A stretch of 64,000 nt of DNA, from NCBI RefSeq assembly GCF_004795105.1, contig NZ_SSBL01000008.1, forward strand, positions 62,001 through 126,000, in the 5' to 3' direction. Numbering within the stretch: the first letter of the stretch is position 1; each line of letters starts with the position of its first letter. The stretch is from Streptomyces sp. A0642. Its GTDB lineage: Bacteria; Actinomycetota; Actinomycetes; Streptomycetales; Streptomycetaceae. Positions 34,828 to 43,638 of the stretch are shown here, in pieces. The position numbers and the translations under genes are program-made. The notes under the pieces are model-generated. The model saw only the letters and a program-made list of their open reading frames with translations, was not told where the DNA came from and ran no database searches.

Positions 34828-35334
34828 ATGGCCGACCACGCAACCCACGACGCCCAAGCGCGGGCCAGCCTGCATCTTCTGGTGCGGGACATCGAGCGGG
34901 TTCGGCGGCAGGTGGACGCACTGCGCACACTCACCGCCCAGCTGGGCAATGTCTACCGTCCACGCCGCTCCGGACCCTCCGCGGGCTTCGTCGTCTACGG
35001 CAGGGCCCCGGCCCCCACCGTCAGGCTCGCCCAGGAACTGCGGGACAGCGTCGAGACCCTGGTCACGGCGGCGGTGGACTTCGACCGTTCGCTGGGCTTC
35101 TCCTGGGACGCGGTGGGCTCCGCGCTCGGAGTCACCAAGCAGGCGGTCCACCGTCGCTACGGCGCACGGCGCGCGGCCCCCCAGCCGGTGGCGGCCGAGG
35201 GTGCCCCGGAGAGCGCTCCCGCGCTGCCGTCCGTCCCGGCCGCGCGCTCGATGCCGCCGCAGCCGTCGGCGGAGCGGGCGCCTTCGCGCGAGGACCTGCG
35301 CCCGGGCGCGTTCCCCGGACCGCGCAACGGCTGA
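34828..35334 (+). CDS. Small HTH protein of unknown function
   Basis: A 168-residue protein I do not recognise by name. A coiled or helical N-terminus (LHLLVRDIERVRRQVDALRTLTAQL) is followed by a central region, and then a helix-turn-helix-like segment FSWDAVGSALGVTKQAVHRRYG at about 95-116, with a basic end. The C-terminal 50 residues are Ala/Pro/Ser-rich and low complexity. DNA binding is a fair inference. GAGAGG lies seven bases before ATG 34828. It is convergent with priA and separated from it by element B. Confidence 0.7.
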   Translation: MADHATHDAQARASLHLLVRDIERVRRQVDALRTLTAQLGNVYRPRRSGPSAGFVVYGRAPAPTVRLAQELRDSVETLVTAAVDFDRSLGFSWDAVGSALGVTKQAVHRRYGARRAAPQPVAAEGAPESAPALPSVPAARSMPPQPSAERAPSREDLRPGAFPGPRNG

Positions 35335-35410
35335 GCCTTGCCCTGTGCGTGTGCCCTTGCGGGGTCCGGGTGCTCCGTGCTCCGCGGGGCGGCGGTGCTC
35401 CGGCGGGCCG

Positions 35411-35533
35411 GTTCCGTCCTCAATCGCCGGACGGGCTTGGCGGTGCGGGTCCCCTGCGGGGTGCGGGTCCCCTTGCGGGGGTGCGGGTGCTCCGCGGGGC
35501 GGCGGGGTTCCGTCCTCAATCGCCGGACGGGCT
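35411..35533 (+). repeat. Two direct copies of the 29-base unit, left flank of element B
   Basis: Copies at 35411-35439 and 35507-35533 of the same palindromic unit found beside element A, in the same orientation as on the left side of A, spaced 96 bases. Confidence 0.85.
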
Positions 35534-35574
35534 GTGGGGGTGCGGGTGCGCCGTGTTGTGCGGGCCTTCGCCTC

Positions 35575-35884
35575 TGTCCGGTGGGTGGGGGTGGGGTCCC
35601 TCCGGGGAGACTCCTCAGAAATGGCATGTGCGACCCGGCGGTAAAACAACCCGAGTCGTACGCCATTTCCTGCGGGGACTCCCCTGCACGCCCCCACCCG
35701 GCCTCGTCTGCGTCTGCACACCGGCGAGACGACGGCCGCAGACGCAAGACGGGCAGGGTTCGGGGGCGTGCAGGGGAGTCCCCGCAGGACGACAAACATC
35801 GACCCGGGTCCGCTGCGTACCGGCGGAACGTTCGTCGTTTGAGGAGACGCCCCGGAGGGACCCCGAACCCCCACCCACCGGACA
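35575..35884. repeat. Cloverleaf inverted-repeat element, copy B
   Basis: Second copy of the element at 16201-16500, in the same orientation, again between convergent stop codons (35334 and 36159). Closing stem 35575-35617 with 35840-35884, longer than in A because TGTCC/GGACA extends it. Arm 1: GAAATGGC (35618-35625) with GCCATTTC (35662-35669), extended by GTGCGAC/GTCGTAC. Arm 2: the identical 27-bp stem (35669-35695 with 35762-35788), inner stem GCGTCTGCA (35710-35718) with CGCAGACGC (35737-35745, one mismatch). Arm 3: ACGACAAAC (35789-35797) with GTTCGTCGT (35830-35838, one mismatch). By hand alignment the cores differ at roughly 20 of 300 positions, mostly in arm loops. The 824-bp gap has no gene. 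Confidence 0.9.
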
Positions 35885-35919
35885 TGGGCGCCTCCGCAGC
35901 ACGGAGCACCCGCGCATCT

Positions 35920-36057
35920 CAAGCCCGTCCGGCGATTGAGGACGGAACCCCGCGCCCCGGAAAAGGGCAACCACGACAAGGCACCGCCCCCCGCAGGGGC
36001 CCGCACCCCGCAGAGGCCCCGCACACCCCAAGCCCGTCCGGCGATTGAGGACGGAAC
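35920..36057 (-). repeat. Two inverted copies of the 29-base unit, right flank of element B
   Basis: Copies at 35920-35948 and 36029-36057, opposite in orientation to those on the left of B, mirroring the arrangement round A. Each is followed by the GC-rich tail CGCGCCCCGG(C/A)AAAGGGCAAC also seen to the right of A. Confidence 0.85.
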
Positions 36058-36158
36058 CCCGCGCCCCGGCAAAGGGCAACCAAAACAGGGCGCCGCGCCC
36101 CGCAACGGACCCGCCCCCCGCAGGGACCCGCACTCCGCAAGGGCCGGGCAGGTTGCCG

Positions 36159-38306
36159 TTAGCCGATGTCTGGCGGGTCCACCCGGATCCGGACCGGGCC
36201 CGCGCCGCCCCCGCGGGACATCCGCGCGGCCTGGGCCGCCTTCAGCGCGGCCGCCAGTGCCGCCCCGCTGCCTGGTGGCACCCTGATCAGGGCCCGTTCC
36301 CACGCCTCGCCCACCGGCGCGTCGGAGGGGCGGCGGGGACGGCCGGGCTCGCCTCCCGGGACCGGCACCGGACCGAGCACCTCCGCATCCGGCGGCAGCT
36401 CCGCGGCGGACAGGAACGCGGCGAGCGCCTCGGGTGTCCCGGTGACCGACGCCATCCGGGACACCGGGGGGAAGCCCAGCTCGGACCGGTCCGCGAGTTC
36501 GCGCCGGGCGTGTCCGACCGGGTCCCAGCGCACCAGAGCCTGGACGGGCCGCAGCGTCGGCTCGGCGACGATCACCACCGTGCCGCCCTCCGGCTGGCCC
36601 CGGACCAGCGCGGCGGCGGCCGTCCAGCGGCGCAGCGCCTCCTCACCGGCCCGCAGGTCGGGGCGGCCGACCATCGCCCAGCCGTCCAGGAGGAGCGCCG
36701 CCGTGTACCCGCCCTCGGCGACCGGCTCCGCGCCCGGGGTGCTGACGACCAGGGCGGGCTGGTCGGGCACCGAGTCCAGGACGTGGTCGCGGCCGGAGGT
36801 CCGTACCGGCACCGCCGGAAAGGCACGGCCCAGCTCCTCGGCGGTACGGCGGGCTCCGACGATCTGGGCGCGGAGCCGGCGGGAGCCGCAGGCGACACAG
36901 TGCCAGGACGTCTCGGCGCGCCCGCACCAGGCGCAGTTCAGGTCCTGCTGGTCGGGCGCCTCCAGCGGCCCCGCGCAGTGCCGGCACCGGGCGGGCTCCC
37001 GGCACCGCTCGCAGGCCAGCCGGGGGGCGTAGCCGCGGCGCGGCACCTGCACCAGCACGGGGCCCGAGCGCAGTCCGTCGCGGACCGTCTGCCAGGCCAG
37101 GCTCGGGAGCCGGGCTGCCCTGGCCGCACCGTCCCGGGCGAGTTCGCCGTCGCCGACGGTGCGGACGAGGGGGGCGGCGATCCGCAGCTGTTCCCGGTCC
37201 GCGCGCAGCGGCAGCGCCCAGCCGGTCTCGACCAGCTGCGCGGCCTCCACGGTGCAGCTCGTGCCGCCCAGCAGGAAGGCGCAGCGGCCGTGCGCGGCCC
37301 GCAGCTCCAGGACCTCGCGGACGTGCGGGAAGGGGGCGTTGTCGTCGCTGTGGCTGGAGTCCCCGTCGTCCCAGATCGCCACCAGGCCGAGATCGGCGAC
37401 GGGCGCGAACATGGCGGCCCTCGTCCCGACGACCGCCCGGACGGAGCCGCGGCTCACGGCGAGCCACTCCCGGTAGCGCTTCTCGGGCCCTGATCCCGCC
37501 GTCAGCAGGGCGTGGCGGCCTTCGCCGAGCAGCCCGGTCAAGGCAGCGTCGACGCGGCCGGCTGTCCGCCCGTCGGGTACGACGACCAGGGCGCCGCGTC
37601 CCGAGGAGAGCGTCGCGGCGACGGCGGCGGCCAGCTCCTGCGGCCAGTGCGGTCCCGGCAGCGCGGTCCAGACGGCCCTGGGCGCGCCCCCGTCGGCCAG
37701 GGCGGTCAGGAAGGCGGGGCCCTGCGCGTACCGCTGCCAGGTGCCGGGCGCGGGTGGCGGGGGCGGTGGCAGCGGCTCCGGCGCCGGCTTGGCCTCGGCC
37801 CGGGCGTTCCTCGGCGGGATCGCGAGCTGGAGGACGTCGGCGAGGCTGCCGGCATAGCGGTCGGCGACGGCGCGCGCGAGGGAGAGCAGCTCCGGGCTCA
37901 GGACGGGTTCGGGCGAGACGACGGAGGCCAGCGCGGCCAGCGCCCCGGTGTAGTCGGACTCGGCCAGCCGCTCGACCAGGAATCCGTCGATGAGGCCGCC
38001 GCCCTCGCGGCGCCCGCCGCGGACGTTGCGCCCTCCGGCCCCGAACCGCACCCGTACCCGCACGCCGGGCTGCGCCTGGGCGTCGAGCTCCTCGGGGACG
38101 GCGTAGTCGAAGTACTGGTCGAGGTGGAGCGCCCCCTTGTTGACCAGTACCCGGGCGACGGGCAGCTCCTTGGCGAGTGCGGCACCGCGCCAGGTCCGCG
38201 GTTTGGCGCGGGGCACGTCGGCCCGGCGCACGGTCTCCCGGATCAGCGCGAGTTGCTCCGGGGCCCCGGCGCCGGGCTCGTCGGACCGCTTGTCGTCGCT
38301 GCTCAC
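36159..38306 (-). CDS. priA: PriA-like primosomal protein with degenerate helicase motifs
   Basis: PriA-like replication-restart protein of 715 residues. The N-terminal 3'-DNA-binding domain is recognisable (ARVLVNKGALHLDQYFDYAVPEEL), and eight zinc-binding cysteines occur in pairs (CERC, CRHC, CAWC, CVAC) at about 455-500. The helicase core is degenerate: no GxxxxGKT Walker A at the expected place (ADGGAPRAVW) and IWDDGDSSH in place of DEEH. Loss of ATPase motifs is typical of actinobacterial PriA, so it probably acts as a structural loader rather than a helicase. GTG 38306 has AGGA eight bases upstream. Confidence 0.88.
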   Translation of the reverse strand: MSSDDKRSDEPGAGAPEQLALIRETVRRADVPRAKPRTWRGAALAKELPVARVLVNKGALHLDQYFDYAVPEELDAQAQPGVRVRVRFGAGGRNVRGGRREGGGLIDGFLVERLAESDYTGALAALASVVSPEPVLSPELLSLARAVADRYAGSLADVLQLAIPPRNARAEAKPAPEPLPPPPPPAPGTWQRYAQGPAFLTALADGGAPRAVWTALPGPHWPQELAAAVAATLSSGRGALVVVPDGRTAGRVDAALTGLLGEGRHALLTAGSGPEKRYREWLAVSRGSVRAVVGTRAAMFAPVADLGLVAIWDDGDSSHSDDNAPFPHVREVLELRAAHGRCAFLLGGTSCTVEAAQLVETGWALPLRADREQLRIAAPLVRTVGDGELARDGAARAARLPSLAWQTVRDGLRSGPVLVQVPRRGYAPRLACERCREPARCRHCAGPLEAPDQQDLNCAWCGRAETSWHCVACGSRRLRAQIVGARRTAEELGRAFPAVPVRTSGRDHVLDSVPDQPALVVSTPGAEPVAEGGYTAALLLDGWAMVGRPDLRAGEEALRRWTAAAALVRGQPEGGTVVIVAEPTLRPVQALVRWDPVGHARRELADRSELGFPPVSRMASVTGTPEALAAFLSAAELPPDAEVLGPVPVPGGEPGRPRRPSDAPVGEAWERALIRVPPGSGAALAAALKAAQAARMSRGGGAGPVRIRVDPPDIG

Positions 38307-38348
38307 AGCCAAATTCCTACCAGACACCACTGACACTCGACGCCACGC

Positions 38349-38387
38349 GCCGGAGCCCGGACACCGTGACGGCATCCGGGCTCCGGC
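38349..38387 (-). terminator. Hairpin downstream of metK
   Basis: GCCGGAGCCCGG (38349-38360) pairs perfectly with CCGGGCTCCGGC (38376-38387), 15-base loop, 25 bases after the metK stop and before priA. Confidence 0.75.
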
Positions 38388-38411
38388 GGTACGACGGGGC
38401 AGGCGGCGGGC

Positions 38412-39620
38412 TTAAAGGCCCGCGGCCTTGCGCAGTGCGTCCACGCGGTCGGTGCGCTCCCAGGTGAAGTCGGGGAGCTCCCGGCCGAAGTGGCCGTACG
38501 CCGCGGTCTGGGCGTAGATCGGGCGCAGCAGGTCGAGGTCGCGGATGATCGCGGCCGGGCGGAGGTCGAAGACCTCGCCGATGGCGTGCTCGATCTTCTC
38601 GGTCTCGACGGAGGCCGTGCCGAAGGTCTCGACGAAGAGGCCGACCGGCTCGGCCTTGCCGATGGCGTACGCGACCTGCACCTCGCACCGGGCCGCGAGG
38701 CCCGCCGCGACGACGTTCTTGGCGACCCAGCGCATCGCGTACGCGGCGGAGCGGTCCACCTTCGACGGGTCCTTGCCCGAGAAGGCGCCGCCACCGTGAC
38801 GGGCCATGCCGCCGTACGTGTCGATGATGATCTTGCGTCCGGTCAGGCCGGCGTCGCCCATCGGGCCGCCGATCTCGAAACGCCCGGTCGGGTTGACCAG
38901 CAGGCGGTAGCCCTCCGTGTCGAGCTTGATGCCGTCCTCGATCAGCTGGTTCAGGACGTGCTCGACGACGAACTCGCGGATGTCGGGTGCGAGCAGCGAG
39001 TCGAGGTCGATGTCGCTCGCGTGCTGCGAGGAGACGACGACCGTGTCGAGACGGACGGCCTTGTCACCGTCGTACTCGATGGTGACCTGGGTCTTTCCGT
39101 CGGGGCGCAGGTACGGGATGGTCCCGTTCTTGCGGACCTCGGAGAGCCGGCGCGACAGCCGGTGCGCGAGGTGGATCGGCAGCGGCATCAGCTCGGGCGT
39201 CTCGTCGCAGGCGTAACCGAACATCAGGCCCTGGTCGCCCGCGCCCTGCTTGTCGAGCTCGTCCTCATCGCCTTCGACACGCTGCTCGTACGCCGTGTCG
39301 ACGCCCTGCGCGATGTCGGGCGACTGCGCGCCGATGGACACCGAGACACCGCACGAGGCGCCGTCGAAGCCCTTCTTGGAGGAGTCGTAGCCGATCTCCA
39401 GGATCTTGTCGCGCACCAGCTGGGCGATCGGGGCGTAGGCCTTGGTCGTGACCTCACCCGCGACGTGCACCAGACCGGTGGTGATCAAGGTCTCGACGGC
39501 GACACGCGACGTCGGGTCCTCACGCAGAAGCGCATCGAGAATGGTGTCGCTGATCTGGTCAGCGATCTTGTCGGGGTGACCCTCGGTGACGGACTCCGAG
39601 GTGAAGAGACGGCGGGACAC
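38412..39620 (-). CDS. metK: S-adenosylmethionine synthetase
   Basis: Makes SAM from methionine and ATP. The 402-residue protein contains the conserved blocks ESVTEGHPDKIADQISD (ATP), GAGDQGLMFGYACDET (methionine/ATP) and GGGAFSGKDPSKVDRS (P-loop-like). SAM level is known to influence antibiotic production in Streptomyces. GGGAG precedes the ATG by a few bases. The 239-bp gap upstream, to coaBC, holds no gene; TAAACT at 39702-39707 on the minus strand could be a -10 box. Confidence 0.97.
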   Translation of the reverse strand: MSRRLFTSESVTEGHPDKIADQISDTILDALLREDPTSRVAVETLITTGLVHVAGEVTTKAYAPIAQLVRDKILEIGYDSSKKGFDGASCGVSVSIGAQSPDIAQGVDTAYEQRVEGDEDELDKQGAGDQGLMFGYACDETPELMPLPIHLAHRLSRRLSEVRKNGTIPYLRPDGKTQVTIEYDGDKAVRLDTVVVSSQHASDIDLDSLLAPDIREFVVEHVLNQLIEDGIKLDTEGYRLLVNPTGRFEIGGPMGDAGLTGRKIIIDTYGGMARHGGGAFSGKDPSKVDRSAAYAMRWVAKNVVAAGLAARCEVQVAYAIGKAEPVGLFVETFGTASVETEKIEHAIGEVFDLRPAAIIRDLDLLRPIYAQTAAYGHFGRELPDFTWERTDRVDALRKAAGL

Positions 39621-39859
39621 ATCGCTCCCTGGGGTTGCAGCGGCTGCTGGCTGATCATGGGCGGCCGGCCCGGGAGCTGCGCCCGAGTACGAACCGGGGC
39701 CAGTTTATCGGTCGGCTCCGGCTGCCGGACAGCGTGTCTCGCCCTTTGGGAGATCTGTGACATGTGACACCGGTGCCCGGAGGTCCCGTGAACGCCGCTC
39801 TTGCCCGGATTTTACCTGTAATCAGGGGCTTCAGGGCATCGACCGGCGACCCGGAAAAT

Positions 39860-41062
39860 TCACCCGAGACGCGCCGACACGAGGTCCCAGACCGTGTCGG
39901 CGAGCGCTTCCTTGGGTCCGTGGGGTACCGGCGTCTCGCTTCCGTCGGCCGCGAGCACGATCGCCTCGTTCTCCTCCGAGCCGAAGGTCTTGCGCTCCCC
40001 CACCTCGTTGACCACCAGCAGGTCGCAGCCCTTGCGGCGGAGCTTCTCCCGGCCGTTGGCGAGCACGTTGTCGGTCTCGGCGGCGAATCCGACGACGACC
40101 TGCCCCGGCGCGGCGCGGTCGGCGGCGACCTCGGCGAGGATGTCGGGATTGCGTACGAGGACCAGGGGCGCGGGTTCCTGGCCGTCCTTCTTCTTGATCT
40201 TCCCCGCCACGTACTCGGCCGGGCGGAAGTCGGCGACGGCCGCCGCCATCACCACGACATCCGCTTCCTCCGCGGCCTTCAGTACGGCCTCGCGCAGCTG
40301 CACGGCGGTGCCGACGCGCACGACGTCGGCGCCGGAGGGGTCGGGCAGGCCGGTGTTGGCCTCGACGAGTGTGACCCGCGCGCCGCGGGCGACGGCGGTA
40401 CGGGCGAGTGCGTAGCCCTGCTTGCCCGACGAACGGTTGCCGAGGTAGCGGACCGGGTCGAGCGGCTCGCGGGTGCCGCCCGCACTGATCACCACATGCC
40501 GTCCTGCGAGGTCGGGTGCGACGGGGCCGCGGGCGAGGACCCGGCGGCAGACCTCGTAGATCTCCCCCGGGTCCGGCAGCCGGCCCTTGCCGGTGTCGAC
40601 TCCGGTGAGCCGCCCGACGGCGGGCTCGATGACGACGGCGCCCCGGCGCCGCAGGGTGGCGACGTTCTCCTGGGTGGCCGGGTGCTCCCACATCTCGGTG
40701 TGCATGGCGGGCGCGAAGACGACCGGACAGCGGGCTGTGAGCAGAGTGTTGGTGAGCAGGTCGTCGGCCAGGCCGTGGGCCGCCTTGGCGAGCATGTCGG
40801 CGGTGGCGGGGGCGACGACGACGAGGTCGGCGTGCTGTCCGATCCGCACGTGCGGGACCTCGTGGACGTCGTTCCAGACCTCGGTGGAGACCGGGTGGCC
40901 GGAGAGCGCCGACCAGGTGGCGGCGCCCACGAAGTGGAGCGAGGACTCCGTCGGGACGACCCGTACGTCGTGTCCCGACTCGGTCAGCCGGCGCAGCAGC
41001 TCGCACGCCTTGTAGGCGGCGATGCCCCCGCTGACCCCCAGGACGACCTTCGGCTTGTCCAC
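39860..41062 (-). CDS. coaBC: Phosphopantothenoylcysteine decarboxylase/synthetase
   Basis: Bifunctional coenzyme A enzyme of 400 residues. N-terminal flavin-dependent decarboxylase (CoaC): VVLGVSGGIAAYKACELLRRL, PATADMLAKAAHGLADDL and PAMHTEMWEHPAT. C-terminal synthetase (CoaB) using CTP: VVISAGGTREPLDPVRYLGN, AAVADFRPAEYVAGKIKK. GTG at 41062 has GGGGAG six bases upstream; the open frame before it is unconserved. It is downstream of rpoZ across a strong terminator. Confidence 0.95.
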   Translation of the reverse strand: MDKPKVVLGVSGGIAAYKACELLRRLTESGHDVRVVPTESSLHFVGAATWSALSGHPVSTEVWNDVHEVPHVRIGQHADLVVVAPATADMLAKAAHGLADDLLTNTLLTARCPVVFAPAMHTEMWEHPATQENVATLRRRGAVVIEPAVGRLTGVDTGKGRLPDPGEIYEVCRRVLARGPVAPDLAGRHVVISAGGTREPLDPVRYLGNRSSGKQGYALARTAVARGARVTLVEANTGLPDPSGADVVRVGTAVQLREAVLKAAEEADVVVMAAAVADFRPAEYVAGKIKKKDGQEPAPLVLVRNPDILAEVAADRAAPGQVVVGFAAETDNVLANGREKLRRKGCDLLVVNEVGERKTFGSEENEAIVLAADGSETPVPHGPKEALADTVWDLVSARLG

Positions 41063-41151
41063 TGCGTCTCCCCGCACTCGGTTCCGTACGCGCTCCGTAC
41101 ATCCCCCATGCTGCCTCACGGCCGCCGGCGCGGGTCCGTCGCCCCGGGACA

Positions 41152-41191
41152 CACCACAGGCCCGGCGGTGGTGACCGCCGGGCCTGTGGTG
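41152..41191. terminator. Terminator downstream of rpoZ
   Basis: CACCACAGGCCCGGCGGT (41152-41169) and its exact complement (41174-41191) give a perfect 18-bp stem with a GGTG loop, 17 bases past the rpoZ stop. Confidence 0.9.
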
Positions 41192-41208
41192 AAGGTGCGT
41201 TCTCCTGC

Positions 41209-41481
41209 TTACTGCGCGGGGCCCTCGATGGCCTCGGAGGTGAGCAGGCCCGCGTTGATCTCGCGGAGCGCGATCGAGAGCGGCTTCTCGTGGACGTGGG
41301 TGTCGACGAGCGGACCGACGTACTCGAGGAGTCCCTCACCGAGCTGCGAGTAGTACGCGTTGATCTGGCGCGCGCGCTTGGCGGCGTAGATCACGAGGCT
41401 GTACTTCGAGTCGGTTGCTTCGAGGAGCTCATCAATCGGCGGGTTGATGATGCCCTCGGGCGTGGTGATGGAAGAGGACAC
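41209..41481 (-). CDS. rpoZ: RNA polymerase omega subunit
   Basis: 90-residue omega subunit that stabilises the beta' subunit. Core motif DSKYSLVIYAAKRARQINAYY and the actinobacterial C-terminus ending EGPAQ are present. GTG 41481 gives the family length and has GGAAGG upstream; the ATG at 41511 would add ten unconserved residues. It lies downstream of gmk, a widely conserved pairing; omega has a role in ppGpp response and in Streptomyces differentiation. Confidence 0.97.
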   Translation of the reverse strand: MSSSITTPEGIINPPIDELLEATDSKYSLVIYAAKRARQINAYYSQLGEGLLEYVGPLVDTHVHEKPLSIALREINAGLLTSEAIEGPAQ

Positions 41482-41573
41482 TCTCTGCCTTCCGAAGGGG
41501 GTGAAGATCAAAGAAATCTTTGACAGTCAGGGGCTTTGTGGCCGGTGCCCCCGTGTCGGTGCGGTCGTGATGT

Positions 41574-42191
41574 TCATGCGCCGCCGGCACGGTGGCCGGA
41601 AGCCTCCAGCATCAAGGCTAGCAGCTCGCGTGCCACGTCCTCGACCGAGGTGTTGACCAGCGTCGTATCGAACTCGGATTCGGCGGCCAGTTCGACCTTC
41701 GCCGCGCCGAGACGGCGCTCGATCACCTCGGGCGCCTCGGTCCCCCGGCCGGTGAGCCGGCGCACCAGCTCGTCCCAGCTCGGGGGCGCGAGGAAGACCA
41801 GCTGGGCGTCCGCCATGGACTGCCGGACCAGCCGGGCGCCCTGGAGGTCGATCTCCAGCAGCACCGGCTCACCGGCCTCCAGCCGCTCCTGCACGGCCCG
41901 GCGCGGGGTGCCGTAGCGGTTGCCGGCGAACTCGGCCCACTCCAGCAGCTCGCCGTTGGCGATCAGCTTGTCGAACTCCTCGTTGTCCACGAAGAAGTAG
42001 TGGACACCGTTGCGTTCGCCGGGGCGGGGCTTGCGGGTCGTCGCCGACACCGAGAGCCACACCTCGGGGTGGACCTTGCGCATATGCGCGACGACCGTGC
42101 TCTTGCCGACCCCCGAGGGGCCGGAGAGCACGGTCAGCCGCGGACGTACGTCCGGGGGTACGGGGGACGTCCCCCGGGATGTTGCAGCCAT
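41574..42191 (-). CDS. gmk: Guanylate kinase
   Basis: Phosphorylates GMP to GDP. 205 residues with Walker A LSGPSGVGKSTVV at about 22-34, the GMP-binding region SATTRKPRPGERNGVHYFF and LLEIDLQGARLVRQ. The first 17 residues precede the usual core and are unconserved; no better internal start is seen. It sits between sIHF and rpoZ in the same direction. Confidence 0.96.
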   Translation of the reverse strand: MAATSRGTSPVPPDVRPRLTVLSGPSGVGKSTVVAHMRKVHPEVWLSVSATTRKPRPGERNGVHYFFVDNEEFDKLIANGELLEWAEFAGNRYGTPRRAVQERLEAGEPVLLEIDLQGARLVRQSMADAQLVFLAPPSWDELVRRLTGRGTEAPEVIERRLGAAKVELAAESEFDTTLVNTSVEDVARELLALMLEASGHRAGGA

Positions 42192-42229
42192 GGAACGATT
42201 ATCCCGGTTCTCAGGAGTGCCTGAGACCG

Positions 42230-42553
42230 TCAGGCGGCGCTGCCGCCGAACTCACGCTCCAGGGATGCGATCTGGTTGGAGCCGAGACCCCGGACCCGGC
42301 GGCTCTCGGAGATGCCGAGCCGCTCCATGATCTGCTTGGCGCGGACCTTGCCCACGCCCGGCAGGGACTCCAGCAGGGCGGAGACCTTCATCTTGCCGAT
42401 GACGTCGTTCTCCTGGCCCGACTTGATGACCTCGTGGAGGGAGGCGCCGGAGTGCTTGAGTCGATTCTTGACCTCGGCCCGCTCCCGGCGAGCCGCGGCG
42501 GCCTTTTCGAGCGCGGCTGCGCGCTGTTCAGGGGTAAGGGGCGGAAGAGCCAC
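42230..42553 (-). CDS. sihF: Streptomyces integration host factor sIHF
   Basis: Nucleoid-associated protein of 107 residues, the actinobacterial IHF (mihF in mycobacteria), unrelated in sequence to enterobacterial IHF. The N-terminal helix (PLTPEQRAAALEKAAAARRERAEVK) is followed by a helix-two-turn-helix-like core with SLPGVGKVRAKQIMERLGI, which contacts the DNA backbone. sIHF bends DNA and affects sporulation septation and antibiotic production. GTG 42553 gives the family length; GAGGTGA lies upstream. Confidence 0.95.
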   Translation of the reverse strand: MALPPLTPEQRAAALEKAAAARRERAEVKNRLKHSGASLHEVIKSGQENDVIGKMKVSALLESLPGVGKVRAKQIMERLGISESRRVRGLGSNQIASLEREFGGSAA

Positions 42554-42702
42554 GCCTACGTCACCTCGGATGTCGATCTGTCGGATACGGACCGGTGAGG
42601 CGACTGGATCGCCCCTCACCTGGTGAGCCGCGAACAACCTGTGCTCGTTGGCTCTCGACGGAGACTAGCGGCCAGGGCCGCCGGAGTCAGCGAGAACAGA
42701 CG

Positions 42703-42734
42703 AAAAGTCCTGGTCAGCCTGAGCCGACCAGGAC
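42703..42734 (-). terminator. Intrinsic terminator of the pyr operon
   Basis: On the minus strand GTCCTGGTC (42734-42726) and GACCAGGAC (42715-42707) form a 9-bp stem, followed by TTTT (42706-42703). It lies 65 bases past the pyrF stop and separates the pyr operon from sihF. Confidence 0.8.
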
Positions 42735-42798
42735 ATTCCTGGCATAACACCTGAGTTTTTTGGTCAGGATTCCGTCAACGGGCTGTTACGTGACAGTG

Positions 42799-43638
42799 TC
42801 AGCCGTCCGAGACGGCCGCGCGGACCTCGTCCGCGAACCGTCCGGCGGCTTCGCGCAGCCCTGACGCGTCCGGACCGTGGCGCAGCACGCCCCGGCTCAC
42901 GCTGGGCACCACGTTGCCGACCGCGGCGCCGAAGACGCCCGGAAGATCCGCGGGCGTGGCGCCCTGGGCGCCGATGCCGGGCGCGAGCAGCGGGCCGTTG
43001 ATCGCGAGGTCCGCCCCCGCGTCGCCGAGGGTCGCACCGACCACCGCGCCGACGGAGCCGAGCGGGGTGGCCCCCTCGTTCTCGGCGGCCATGTGGTCGA
43101 GCATCACCTGGGCCAGCGAACGGCCGTCGGCGGCGGTGGCGCGCTGCACCTCGGCGCCCTCCGGGTTGGAGGTGAGGGCCAGCACGAAGACGCCCGAGCC
43201 GGAGACCGCCGCCGCGTCGAGCGCCGGCCGCAGCGAACCGAAGCCGAGGTACGGCGAGACCGTCACCGCGTCGGAGTACAGCGGTGAGTCCTTGTCCAGG
43301 TAGGTCGCGGCGTACGCCTCCATGGTGGAGCCGATGTCACCGCGCTTGGCGTCCATCAGGACCAGCGCGCCTGCTGCCCTGGCCTCCTCGACGGCCTTCT
43401 CCAGCACGGCGACGCCGCGCGAGCCGAACCGCTCGAAGAACGCGGACTGGGGCTTGAGGACGGCGACCCGGTCGGCCAGGGCCTCGACGACCGTACGGGT
43501 GAAGCGCTCCAGGCCAGCGACATCGTCGCCGAGCCCCCAGGAGCTCAGCAGGGCGGCGTGCGGGTCGATGCCGACGCAGAGGGGGCCACGGGTGTCCATG
43601 GCGTGGCGCAGGCGTGCGCCGAAGGGCTCCTGGGTCAT
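42799..43638 (-). CDS. pyrF: Orotidine 5'-phosphate decarboxylase, type 2
   Basis: Last step of UMP synthesis. 279 residues, the longer actinobacterial/type 2 form, with LCVGIDPHAALLSSWG near the N-terminus, VAVLKPQSAFFERFG and the catalytic Lys/Asp cluster in VLMDAKRGDIGSTME. ATG 43638 overlaps the pyrD stop (ATGA). It is the last gene of the operon. Confidence 0.96.
   Translation of the reverse strand: MTQEPFGARLRHAMDTRGPLCVGIDPHAALLSSWGLGDDVAGLERFTRTVVEALADRVAVLKPQSAFFERFGSRGVAVLEKAVEEARAAGALVLMDAKRGDIGSTMEAYAATYLDKDSPLYSDAVTVSPYLGFGSLRPALDAAAVSGSGVFVLALTSNPEGAEVQRATAADGRSLAQVMLDHMAAENEGATPLGSVGAVVGATLGDAGADLAINGPLLAPGIGAQGATPADLPGVFGAAVGNVVPSVSRGVLRHGPDASGLREAAGRFADEVRAAVSDG

Noticed and set aside
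34828..35334. Toxin-antitoxin or phage regulator next to element B
   Set aside because: The HTH protein has no partner gene or phage neighbour, and no second small frame with a ribosome-binding site.
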